Assembly: GCA_945877655.1 (NCBI GenBank)
Contig: CAMCSH010000002.1
Span: forward strand, 1-39,017
Length of the DNA stretch: 39,017 nt
DNA from: Lentisphaera araneosa HTCC2155
Lineage (GTDB): Bacteria > Verrucomicrobiota > Lentisphaeria > Lentisphaerales > Lentisphaeraceae
Direction: 5' to 3'
Shown here: positions 1-7,123 of the stretch, in pieces
How the letters are laid out: every line of letters starts with the position of its first letter
Position numbering within the stretch: the stretch's first letter is position 1
Notes under the pieces: model-generated
What the model was told of the DNA's origin: nothing
Database searches by the model: none
What the model saw: only the letters and a program-made list of their open reading frames with translations
Position numbers and translations under genes: made by a program

Positions 1-60
1 CGACCCTGGGCTACCATGTGCGACCCGCAAGGGGTCGAGCGACAGAACTCACCGGCTAAA
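1..60. repeat. REP-like intergenic repeat (CCCTGGG / GACCC..GGGTC type)
   Basis: The window opens in a non-coding stretch with the motif ACCCTGGGCT followed about 15 bases later by the small palindrome GACCCGCAAGGGGTC. The same arrangement (ACCCTGGGTT, then GACCCTGAAAGGGTC) recurs in direct orientation at the far end of the window, around 38962-39010. This suggests a dispersed genomic repeat family. The element is probably cut by the window edge. Confidence 0.5.
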
Positions 61-89
61 GCAGGGACTACAAACTTGCGGGGAAAACC

Positions 90-323
90 ATGAACAGCCC
101 CGATCCAGACTGCCTGAAATGCCGGCATTATTTCGTCACCTACGAACCCGCCTGTCCGCGCGGCTGCCGAGTCTTCGGAGTCAAATCGGAAGAGCTCCCT
201 TGCCGGGTGGTTCGCGCCGCCTCGGGCGAAGCCTGCCCGGCTTTTGAGCCGCGTTCGCGTCCCGACTTTCCGAGCTCCAACCCGCCGTCCAACGGCTCGG
301 GTGGACGCGAATGGCAAGCGTGA
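90..323 (+). CDS. small four-cysteine conserved protein
   Basis: A 77-residue protein preceded by GCGGGG a few bases before the ATG. Its first 55 residues carry a compact conserved pattern: CLKC near the start, a CPRGC motif, a FGVKSEELPC segment and a final C-PAFEP. I recognise this as a short conserved family found mainly in proteobacteria-like genomes and sometimes mislabelled uracil-DNA glycosylase; nothing here looks like a glycosylase fold. The paired cysteines suggest a zinc-binding knuckle. The tail after residue 55 is low-complexity (Pro/Ser/Gly) and overlaps the next gene by 13 bases, so the two are probably co-translated. The biochemical role is unknown. Confidence 0.6.
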   Translation: MNSPDPDCLKCRHYFVTYEPACPRGCRVFGVKSEELPCRVVRAASGEACPAFEPRSRPDFPSSNPPSNGSGGREWQA

Positions 324-994
324 GCTCAGTCCCTCTCCTGGTCATCGGTTGCGGCTACTCCGGCCGCGCCATCCGCAAGCTGGTGCCTGGCTCCCTCGGC
401 ACCGCGCTTCCAGGGGAAATTCGCGACGATGAAATCCCCTTCGGTCTCGAGCTGAATAGCGATTGGAGCTGCCTGCCTGAAGCTGACAAACTGATCGTCA
501 CCTGCAAGATCGACGACAGTGCCTTGGCGATTCGAATCCGCGATCAACTTCTGCCGCGATTCCGGTCTTGCCTTTTCCTTTCCAGCGCCGCGTCCTTGCG
601 TTGCGATGGACCGCTTCTCGGAGAAAGTGCCGGCCCCGCCGAAACGCCGCGGGCGCAAGCGGAAAAACTGCTCGCTCCCGTCGCTCCCTTGTTGGCGCTG
701 GGCTTGATCACTGGCCCCGGACGCGAGACGACGAAATGGCTGCAGGAAGGGCGCATCGCCAGCCGCCATAAAATCGTCAACTTCATCGGCGTCGACGAGC
801 TCGCGTCGATCGCTCTTAAGCTCCTCGATCACCCCGAATCCCCTCGCGGCTGGATCCTCTGTTCCGACGGCCGTCCCCGCACCTGGGGCGAAGTCGCGAC
901 AGAGCTCCATCTGGATCTGCCGCCCGATGTGCCGCCGCAACGCGACAGCCGGGCCTTTGACATCAGCCGGCTGAAGTCGCTGCTGCGAAAGTGA
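311..994 (+). CDS. NAD(P)-binding Rossmann protein, YeeZ-like epimerase/dehydratase family
   Basis: A 227-residue protein starting with a nucleotide-binding beta-alpha-beta: VIGCGYSGRAI near residue 11 is a GxGYxGR dinucleotide loop. Further on, a FLSSAASLR segment sits where short SDR-like proteins have their serine region, and VDELASIALKLLDHP resembles the closing helix region of the YeeZ/NAD-epimerase family. No YxxxK catalytic pair is evident, which is common in this divergent family, so an enzymatic activity cannot be named. It overlaps the preceding four-Cys gene. It ends only 6 bases from the convergent epimerase gene, with no visible terminator in between. Confidence 0.6.
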   Translation: MASVSSVPLLVIGCGYSGRAIRKLVPGSLGTALPGEIRDDEIPFGLELNSDWSCLPEADKLIVTCKIDDSALAIRIRDQLLPRFRSCLFLSSAASLRCDGPLLGESAGPAETPRAQAEKLLAPVAPLLALGLITGPGRETTKWLQEGRIASRHKIVNFIGVDELASIALKLLDHPESPRGWILCSDGRPRTWGEVATELHLDLPPDVPPQRDSRAFDISRLKSLLRK

Positions 995-1000
995 TGGGAC

Positions 1001-2287
1001 TCACTCAAACGCCGCTTTCGGCGCCCAGAGTCCAAGAGCCGGATTGGAGACGAAGAAGATCTCTTCGCCGTCGGGCAGGGTGGTCCAGCCGTCGGCAAGC
1101 GTCTCGGGATTGTAGCGTTTGATCGTCTCGGCATAGTCCTGCCAAGCAAAGCCGACGCCTTCGACTTCTTCGCGGGTGATGTCGGGTCCACAGGCGTAGG
1201 TGATCTTGAATCGGCCTTCGCTGGAGCCGTGGATGAGGTGGGCGGCGGCGCTGAGATTTTTCGCCATTTCGGGGTCGGTCTCGACCGCTTTCATGGTCGC
1301 GGGGGTGCCGCGGTAGCCGTGGCGACGGATGAGTTTGTCGATCTCGGGGTCTTCGCCGAACATGTGCAGCGCGGGAGCGAGAACGAGAAGTTCGCCGCCG
1401 GTGGCCATCGCCATACGGGTGCGGTAGACGCTCTTGTTGCCGAGCCAGGTGGTCTTGAACTCGTGCGGATCAAGGAAGACCACGGCCTTCTGGATCGGCT
1501 TGTCGAGAAGGTCGAGATTGACTCGTTGCGACAGGCGGCCGGCGGCTTCGAAGGTGGCATCGTCGTCGCCGCAGTAGAGTCCGCGCAGCTTGAGCTGGTT
1601 GTCAGCCTTGTCCTTGCTGACCACGGTGAGCAGGTAATGGATCGGCAATTTACCGCGGAGGAAACGATCGAAACCGGTGTTCAAGCATTTGCGGACCGGA
1701 GTATCGAGGCGGCCCATCATCCGTTCCATGCCCCAGGCAGCGCCGAGGAAGTGGCTGACGTGGATGGTGCCGGCTCCGCCGACGCCGATGAGGATGTTTT
1801 TGGTGTAGTTGGCGAGGCCGACGACTTCGTGGGGGACAACCTGGCCGACGGAGAGGATGAGATCGTAGCCGGCATAGAGTTCACGGTTGACCGCGACCTT
1901 CATTTCCTGCTTGATCAGGCCTTCGGAGATGGCTTCCATCTCGTTTTGGGGGATCGCGCCGAGCTCGACCAGGTCAGTGCGCCAGCGGTGCGGCAGGAAG
2001 CGTTCGAGCGGGATATCGGGTCCGAAAAACCAGCGCAGCTCGCCTTCGTTCATCGGCACATGGGTGCCAAGCGCCGGCATGAACCAGATGTCGGCTTGCG
2101 ACGAGCGCAACTTCCAGATGATCTGGCTGATCTGGCCGGCGCGGGAATTGCCGCGGGTGTGGTCGGGCGGGATCACCAGAATGCGCTTGGCGGGGCCGAG
2201 TTTGTCGAGGTAGGCGGCAACGTGGGCTTCGAGTTCGGCGTCGCTGATACAGCGGGTGGGAGAGCCATCGGAGATGAGAGTGGGCAT
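1001..2287 (-). CDS. LarA-family nickel-pincer hydroxyacid racemase/epimerase (candidate D-gluconate 2-epimerase)
   Basis: A LarA/DUF2088-type protein. I chose the ATG at 2287 (428 aa), which has GAGGT seven bases upstream, over the in-frame ATG at 2299 (432 aa). Numbered from the upstream ATG, the sequence keeps the key LarA residues: D46-HTR49, GTH80, PH157, K167 (the lysine that tethers the nickel-pincer cofactor in Lactobacillus LarA), H183 (nickel ligand) and K289. The H157-K167-H183 spacing of 10 and 16 residues equals that of the L. plantarum enzyme (H174, K184, H200). The family racemises or epimerises alpha-hydroxyacids and includes a reported D-gluconate 2-epimerase. It is the last gene of a cluster with gluconokinase and a mannonate-oxidoreductase-like SDR, which favours D-mannonate/D-gluconate interconversion. 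The substrate is inference. Cofactor genes larB/C/E are not in the window. Confidence 0.85.
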   Translation of the reverse strand: MPTLISDGSPTRCISDAELEAHVAAYLDKLGPAKRILVIPPDHTRGNSRAGQISQIIWKLRSSQADIWFMPALGTHVPMNEGELRWFFGPDIPLERFLPHRWRTDLVELGAIPQNEMEAISEGLIKQEMKVAVNRELYAGYDLILSVGQVVPHEVVGLANYTKNILIGVGGAGTIHVSHFLGAAWGMERMMGRLDTPVRKCLNTGFDRFLRGKLPIHYLLTVVSKDKADNQLKLRGLYCGDDDATFEAAGRLSQRVNLDLLDKPIQKAVVFLDPHEFKTTWLGNKSVYRTRMAMATGGELLVLAPALHMFGEDPEIDKLIRRHGYRGTPATMKAVETDPEMAKNLSAAAHLIHGSSEGRFKITYACGPDITREEVEGVGFAWQDYAETIKRYNPETLADGWTTLPDGEEIFFVSNPALGLWAPKAAFE

Positions 2288-2316
2288 CGGGGACCTCATG
2301 GGGGTTGGAAGAAAGG

Positions 2317-2410
2317 GTTCACCACAGAGGCACAGAGTACACAGAGTATGAAGATCTGATTTTTGAGCTTAAAAAACAAACTCTGTGTTCTCTGTGTCTC
2401 TGTGGTGAAT
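2317..2410. repeat. miniature inverted-repeat element of the GxxExxY type, no gene inside
   Basis: Two 31-base arms (2317-2347 and 2380-2410) are reverse complements except at three positions and enclose a 32-base AT-rich centre. The arms contain ACCACAGAGGCACAGAG, the same sequence that flanks the GxxExxY gene at 4301-4860. The unit fills most of the gap between the MFS gene and the LarA-type gene. It would form a long hairpin if transcribed with the operon, so it might also influence mRNA stability or termination. Confidence 0.8.
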
Positions 2411-2416
2411 AAAGTG

Positions 2417-3796
2417 CTATTCCGGCAGCGGCTTGCCCTTGGTTTCAGGCAGGAAGGGGAGGACCAGCAGGCCAGTGAGGAGGACGAGGCTCATCCAAAA
2501 GCCGGCATCGCGGAAAACGACGAGTTTTTCCGCTTCGGTGGACAGGCCGGAGGTCATCTTGGTGGTCCAAGCGGCGAGGGTGAAGGGGGCGGTAGCGGCG
2601 ACGAAGCGACCGATGTTGTAGCAAAAACTGACGCCGGTAGCGCGTTGGGATGAGGGGAAGAGTTCCGGCAGGTAGATGGCGAAACCAGCGAAGAGGGAGA
2701 GCTGGGTGGCTCCCATCAGGGGAATCATCCACCAGATCTCCTGGTAGGTGTCTAGGCACTTGAAGACCAGCATGGTGGCGGCGGTAGCCGCGACAAAGCC
2801 GACGGCGAAGGCGGGGCGGCGGCCCCAGACTTGCGCCATTTTGGCGAGCAGGAGCATACCGAAGAAACCACCGAGGTTTTGGGCCATCAGGGCCCAAGCC
2901 TTGGCATTGGCGACAGCGGCAGAGAGGGCTTTTTTCTGTTCGTCGCTGGGGGCTCCGTTGATGCCAAGCAGGAGCTTTTGCTGCTCGGAAATGATGGCGC
3001 CGACAATTTTGGGCTGGAAGTTGCCCAAGCCCCAGAGACCGATGATGCCGGCGGAACAGAGCACCAAGCCAAGCAGGGCATTTTTGCGAGTCTGCTTATT
3101 GCCGAGCAGTTCCGTGTAAGATCCGGCTTTCTCGCCTTTCGCCTTGCCGGCGGCACGGGCATCGATCCATTTCTGCGGTTCACGCAATTTTAAGGCGATG
3201 AAGCCGGTGATCAAGGCAGGGATGGCGCCGACCAGGAAGAGAACCTTCCAGTTCAGTGCAGGAGCGATGACCCCGGCGGTAATCAATGCCGCAACGCCCA
3301 AAGCCACCGCGCCAGCACTGATGTTGCCGATGGTGGAAAGCGCTTGGAAAGTGCCTAGGGCTTTCGGTCTCTTGTCGCCTTCGACGACATCGGAAACCAA
3401 GGCGACCGCAAGGCCGAAGACGCCGCCGACGCCGATGCCGGTGAGGAGTCGATAGAGACAGAAGTCCCAGATGCTGACTGAGAAGGCGCTGAGCCCGGTG
3501 AAGGCGGCGTAGAGGAAGATGCAGAGAGTGAGGATTTTAGCGCGGCCGAGGCGGTCGCCGAGAGCGCCGAAGTACATGCCACCGATGCCCCAGCCAACGA
3601 GGAAGGCGCTCATCGTGTAGGGAGCCAGGTCGGTGCTGCCGGTGATAGCCTTCACCGCGTCTTCGCGCGCCAAGTTGAAGATCTGCTGGTCGAAGCAGTC
3701 GAAGAACCAGGCGGAGGAGGCGATGGCGAAGGCGAAGAGCTGGTAGCGGCTGAGGCCGCGCCACCAGGGACCGGAAGGGGAATTCTCTTGTGACAT
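2417..3796 (-). CDS. MFS transporter, probable sugar-acid permease
   Basis: A 459-residue hydrophobic protein with about 12 membrane segments. The GDRLGRAKIL stretch after TM2 is the classic MFS loop (GxLaDrxGRr), and the C-terminus ends PETKGKPLPE, a sugar-porter-like PETKG signature. A soluble insert of about 60 residues lies between TM6 and TM7, and a second hydrophilic insertion follows TM7. Its ATG overlaps the TGA of the gluconokinase gene (TGATG), so the two are translationally coupled; import followed by phosphorylation of gluconate or a related aldonate is the natural reading. The exact substrate cannot be read from the sequence. Confidence 0.85.
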   Translation of the reverse strand: MSQENSPSGPWWRGLSRYQLFAFAIASSAWFFDCFDQQIFNLAREDAVKAITGSTDLAPYTMSAFLVGWGIGGMYFGALGDRLGRAKILTLCIFLYAAFTGLSAFSVSIWDFCLYRLLTGIGVGGVFGLAVALVSDVVEGDKRPKALGTFQALSTIGNISAGAVALGVAALITAGVIAPALNWKVLFLVGAIPALITGFIALKLREPQKWIDARAAGKAKGEKAGSYTELLGNKQTRKNALLGLVLCSAGIIGLWGLGNFQPKIVGAIISEQQKLLLGINGAPSDEQKKALSAAVANAKAWALMAQNLGGFFGMLLLAKMAQVWGRRPAFAVGFVAATAATMLVFKCLDTYQEIWWMIPLMGATQLSLFAGFAIYLPELFPSSQRATGVSFCYNIGRFVAATAPFTLAAWTTKMTSGLSTEAEKLVVFRDAGFWMSLVLLTGLLVLPFLPETKGKPLPE

Positions 3797-4281
3797 CAGT
3801 TTTTCTCCGCTAGGTTTTTGAGGATGAATTGCACTTGCTGCTCGGGACTCAAAGCGAGATCGACATGCAGGGCGTCGGACGGGATTTCGAGGGTGGCCAG
3901 CTGCGAGTCGAGCAAGGCCGGATTCATGAAGTGGCCTTGGCGTCCGCCGAGGCGCGCAGCGAGGAGCTCTTTCGGGCCGTGGACGAAGATGAATCGCACG
4001 CCGTCGCCGGAGCGCAGGATGTCGCGATATTTCTCCTTCAGGGCCGAGCAGGCGAGCACGGCGCCGCCTTGCGTGTTACACTGGCGGATATGCGCCGCGA
4101 GGTTTTCCAGCCAGGGTTGCCGGTCCTCGTCGTTGAGCGGGATGCCCGCCTTCATCTTGGCGACGTTGGCCGCAGGATGAAAGGGGTCAGCGTCGTGAAA
4201 AGGCAAGCCCAGCGACTTGGCCAAGGCCTCGCCGACAGTGGATTTGCCGCTACCGCAAACACCCATGATGATGTAGGTCAT
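3796..4281 (-). CDS. gntK: gluconokinase (GntK/IdnK type)
   Basis: A 161-residue P-loop kinase, the usual size for GntK. The Walker A is GVCGSGKS at residues 7-14. It is followed by FHDADPFHPAANVAKMKAG and PLNDEDRQPWL, the hallmark substrate-binding block of gluconokinases, and by a CSALK motif. It phosphorylates D-gluconate to 6-phosphogluconate with ATP in the cytoplasm, feeding the pentose phosphate or Entner-Doudoroff pathways. The gene is coupled to the downstream MFS gene by a one-base stop/start overlap. The upstream gap is filled by the GxxExxY element. Family assignment is very secure; the in vivo source of gluconate here is inferred (see findings). Confidence 0.93.
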   Translation of the reverse strand: MTYIIMGVCGSGKSTVGEALAKSLGLPFHDADPFHPAANVAKMKAGIPLNDEDRQPWLENLAAHIRQCNTQGGAVLACSALKEKYRDILRSGDGVRFIFVHGPKELLAARLGGRQGHFMNPALLDSQLATLEIPSDALHVDLALSPEQQVQFILKNLAEKN

Positions 4282-4300
4282 GAAAGAGCTCCAGATGGAT

Positions 4301-4860
4301 TTACCACAGAGGCACAGAGGACACAGAGATTTTAAAGAACGAATCTCTTGATGCCATTGCGCAGGAGTGGTGTGTTGAAGTTGATGAGCAGACCGCGATG
4401 GATCTTAGAAAGTTTGAGATAGGTGAGGAGCTGAGCTTCATGAATAGATTCTAATTGACTTACAGCTTTGAGCTCGAGAATGACCTTGTCGTCGACCACA
4501 AGATCGAGACGATACTTGCAGTCTATCTCGATACCTTTATAGATCACCGGGAGCTCGATTTGCTGCTTGACCTTGAAGCCAGCCAAACGCAATTCGTAAG
4601 CGAGGCAGTTTTCGTAGGCAGACTCAAGCAAGCCCGGGCCGAGCTCGCGATGGACTTCAATTGCGCAACCAATGATCTTTGCCGTCAGAGCATCTTTTTC
4701 CTGGTTGTGCAGATCCATCGTCGAACTCCTTTTGATTGCTGTGTACATGCTCAATAGCAGAAATATTGCGCCACAGAGACACAAAGATCACAGAGGCTCA
4801 AGAAAAATCATTGCGCTTCTGCAGCTCATCTCTGCGTCCTCTGTGCCTCTGTGGTGAATT
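4301..4860. mobile_element. GxxExxY element with inverted terminal repeats
   Basis: The block begins with TTACCACAGAGGCACAGAGG (4301-4320) and ends with the reverse complement of the same sequence (about 4830-4860). A further internal copy, CCACAGAGACACAAAG, starts at 4771. The terminal repeats bracket a single gene, the GxxExxY nuclease-like protein. No transposase or clear target duplication is visible. Such repeat-flanked GxxExxY genes are known as multi-copy units in PVC and other genomes. Here it separates gntK from the SDR gene without breaking any reading frame. Confidence 0.6.
4332..4718 (-). CDS. GxxExxY protein (PD-(D/E)XK-like nuclease fold)
   Basis: I start at the ATG giving MDLHNQEKDALTAKI (128 aa); the longer in-frame form reaches back into the terminal repeat and is unlikely. 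The signature GPGLLESAYENCL contains the family-defining GxxExxY. Further on come YRLDLVVDD and LELKA, matching the D...ExK pattern of the PD-(D/E)XK superfamily (PDDEXK_3). Its biological role is not established. It lies inside an inverted-repeat element and is the only gene there. It appears unrelated in function to the sugar-acid genes on either side. Confidence 0.88.
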   Translation of the reverse strand: MDLHNQEKDALTAKIIGCAIEVHRELGPGLLESAYENCLAYELRLAGFKVKQQIELPVIYKGIEIDCKYRLDLVVDDKVILELKAVSQLESIHEAQLLTYLKLSKIHRGLLINFNTPLLRNGIKRFVL

Positions 4861-4867
4861 TATTGTT

Positions 4868-5680
4868 TCACACCCCGGCAAAGGCCGAGAAGCCGCCGTC
4901 GACGGGGAGGATGACGCCGTTGACGAAGCTGGAATCGGGATGCACCAGGAATTTCAAGGCGGTCTTCAGTTCCTTCGCTTCGCCGAAGCGCGAGAAGGGG
5001 GTGTTGCGCAGGATCTTGTCGCCACGCGGCGTCAGGCCACCTTCCGTCGTGGTGAGAAGAAAGCGGTTCTGCTCGGTGAGGAAGAAGCCGGGGGCGATGG
5101 CGTTGACCCGGATGCCTCGCGGCGCGAGATGCACCGCCAGCCACTGGGTAAGGGAATCCACCGCCGCCTTGGCGTTGGAATAAGCGATCACCTTGGTCAG
5201 AGGACGATCGGCGCTCATCGACGACAGGTTGACGATGGTGCCGCGTCGACGCTCGGCCATGCCGTCGCCAAAGACCTGGCAAGGTAGCAGGGTGCCCTTG
5301 AGGTTGAGATCAAAAACCTCGCCGTAAGCTTGTAGATCGACGCCGAAAAAACTCTTCTCTTTTGCGGTCTCCGCCGTGTAAGTCTCGGCCTGGGCCGTCG
5401 CCTTCGGGCTGTTGCCGCCGGCGCCGTTGACCAGGATGTCGACCGGGCCGAAGCTCGCTTCGATCTTGGCTCGGGCCGCTTCCAGAGAGCTGCGGTCGAG
5501 GACGTCGGCCGCGACCACGAGGGTCTCGGTCAGGCCTTTCGCCGCGAGCGCTTTTTGCAGCTCAACGAGCTTGCTTTCGGTGCGTCCGAGAAGGGCGACG
5601 CGATGGCCTTCCTCAAGCAGAGCTTCGACCAGGGCGGAGCAAAGGACGCCGGCGGCGCCAGTGACAAGTGCTGTGCTCAT
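4868..5680 (-). CDS. SDR family oxidoreductase, D-mannonate oxidoreductase (fructuronate reductase)-like
   Basis: I chose the ATG at 5680 (270 aa), which has TGGAG upstream. A longer frame would run into the neighbouring Gfo/Idh gene. The N-terminal TGAAGVLC (residues 7-14) is the nucleotide loop, with the usual final Gly replaced by Cys. Catalytic residues follow: N126, S153/S154, Y167 and K171. The C-terminal half, with GFFLTEQNR, NTPFSRFG and the end PVDGGFSAF, strongly resembles the SDR-type D-mannonate oxidoreductases (YjmF/UxuB-like) that reduce D-fructuronate to D-mannonate. A gluconate 5-dehydrogenase-type activity is the main alternative. The cytoplasmic enzyme sits upstream of gntK and the LarA-type gene. 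Confidence 0.85.
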   Translation of the reverse strand: MSTALVTGAAGVLCSALVEALLEEGHRVALLGRTESKLVELQKALAAKGLTETLVVAADVLDRSSLEAARAKIEASFGPVDILVNGAGGNSPKATAQAETYTAETAKEKSFFGVDLQAYGEVFDLNLKGTLLPCQVFGDGMAERRRGTIVNLSSMSADRPLTKVIAYSNAKAAVDSLTQWLAVHLAPRGIRVNAIAPGFFLTEQNRFLLTTTEGGLTPRGDKILRNTPFSRFGEAKELKTALKFLVHPDSSFVNGVILPVDGGFSAFAGV

Positions 5681-5753
5681 TGGGACTCCAGTTTCATGGT
5701 TTAAATAAAAAATTCGTGGACTTCGTGTCTTCGTGTTGAGAGGTCTTCCGTTC

Positions 5754-6809
5754 TTAGAGCTCGACACTTTTTCCGCTCTTCGCCGAGCGGTAGATCGCGT
5801 CGATCAGTTCGACCGAGCGACGACCTTCCTGTCCGTTGACTCGAAGGGGCTGGCCGAGACGGATGGCGTCGCAGAAATCCTGCAGGTTGCGGGCGTGCCA
5901 GGAGGCGTCGATCGCCTTGGGATCGGCGGCACCAGCGCCGGCGGCGGCACTGTTGAGGCCGAAACGTTGGCGGATGCTGTCGTCAGCCGGGCTTTCGTCG
6001 CGGAATTCCCAGTGGCGGAACTTGTCATCGCTCATGATGACGCTGCCATGATCGCCGCCGATTTGGATCTCCGCCGGATGCCCTTTGCGGCTCCAGCAAG
6101 CGGTGGTGGCTTGCACCACGCCCTTAGCGCCATTGGCGAAGTCGAGGATGGCGACGGCGCTGTCTTCGACTTCGATGCGTTCATGGGCGATCAGACCGAC
6201 GCTGGCGCTGACCCGTTTCACCGGCCCCATCAGATGCAGAAGCAGGTCGATGGTGTGAATGCCTTGGTTCATCAGGGCGCCGCCGCCGTCCAGGGCCCAG
6301 GTGCCACGCCATTTACCGGAGTCGTAATATTCCTGGGTGCGCCACCACTTGATGCTCGCCTCGGCCAAGGCGATGCGACCGAAACGGCCTGCCTCGATCG
6401 CCTCTTTCAGTACTATGGTGCTGGGGTTGAAACGGCGCGGGAAAATTCCCGACAGCAAGACCCGGTTTTTTGCAGCCGCAGCAATCATCTGGTCGATCCG
6501 ATCCGGCGTCACTTCCAAGGGCTTTTCGCAGATCACATGCTTACCCCCATCCATCGCCGCGAGCGAGAGCTCAAGGTGTGCACCGCTGGGGGTGCAGACA
6601 CTCACTGCTGACAGGCCCTCGTGCGCCAGAAAGGCGTCAAAATCCGAATAACTCGCACAGCCGTGGCGAGCCGCAAAATCCGCTCCTTTGGCGGCGTCGC
6701 GGGCGTAGATCGCGCTCAACTTGGCGCCCGTCACCGAGCGTAGCGCGACGGCGTGAAATTCCGAGATCATTCCGGCACCGATGATGCCTAATCCAACTGG
6801 CTCTGACAT
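5754..6809 (-). CDS. Gfo/Idh/MocA family oxidoreductase
   Basis: A 351-residue protein with AAGGAG placed well before the ATG. The N-terminal Rossmann fold has GIIGAGMIS at residues 8-16. EKP at 95-97 is the family's conserved lysine motif, and GGGALMNQGIHTIDLL (about 175-190) carries the H185/D188 pair typical of the C-terminal alpha/beta domain. These NAD(P)-dependent enzymes oxidise or reduce sugars, inositols and sugar acids. The substrate cannot be read from sequence. It is the first gene of the minus-strand sugar-acid cluster, 73 bases upstream of the SDR, so it probably acts on a related polyol or uronate. Confidence 0.88.
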   Translation of the reverse strand: MSEPVGLGIIGAGMISEFHAVALRSVTGAKLSAIYARDAAKGADFAARHGCASYSDFDAFLAHEGLSAVSVCTPSGAHLELSLAAMDGGKHVICEKPLEVTPDRIDQMIAAAAKNRVLLSGIFPRRFNPSTIVLKEAIEAGRFGRIALAEASIKWWRTQEYYDSGKWRGTWALDGGGALMNQGIHTIDLLLHLMGPVKRVSASVGLIAHERIEVEDSAVAILDFANGAKGVVQATTACWSRKGHPAEIQIGGDHGSVIMSDDKFRHWEFRDESPADDSIRQRFGLNSAAAGAGAADPKAIDASWHARNLQDFCDAIRLGQPLRVNGQEGRRSVELIDAIYRSAKSGKSVEL

Positions 6810-7123
6810 ATCAAGTTCTCCTTGGCTTCTTCAAGGCGAATATCAGGCAATTCGAAAAAACCACATCGAGTTGCCTTAAAAAATTCGGGGGAAACTTCAA
6901 ATCGAGCCAAAGCTCTTGGCAAAAATAAGGCAAGAACCTAGGCAAGATGCCTGTTTTCAGAAATTCAGGTAGAGCTCGGGACAGCCGATCAGCGATGCAA
7001 ATGGCAAGGTGATTGATTTTCCTCAGCTTCATTTATGACATTGATGACTGCCCCTAACATTGCTTGCAATGACAGCAAACACTGAGTAGATTCGAATCAA
7101 CAAATAACCAACGGGAATTCAAC
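6810..7123. other. divergent intergenic region, AT-richer than its surroundings
   Basis: This 314-base gap lies between the divergent Gfo/Idh and pseudokinase genes and must hold promoters for both. Apart from the candidate promoter at 7064-7092, I see no operator palindrome or RNA element. A 73-codon open frame on the minus strand has no convincing ribosome site or recognisable product and is not called. Confidence 0.5.
7064..7092 (+). promoter_or_regulatory. candidate sigma-70 promoter for the pseudokinase gene
   Basis: TTGCAA (7064-7069) and TAGATT (7087-7092) are separated by 17 bases and lie about 30 bases before the start codon. Each box matches the consensus at four of six positions, so this is only a candidate. 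Confidence 0.3.

Noticed and set aside
4301-4860. Considered as a classical insertion sequence
   Set aside because: No transposase is present and no target-site duplication is evident; the enclosed gene is a GxxExxY protein.
5681-5767. Upstream extension of the SDR gene
   Set aside because: It would overlap the Gfo/Idh gene, and the canonical SDR start with TGGAG upstream lies at 5680.
6811-7032. 73-codon minus-strand frame upstream of the Gfo/Idh gene
   Set aside because: No ribosome site or recognisable motif; composition is that of intergenic DNA.
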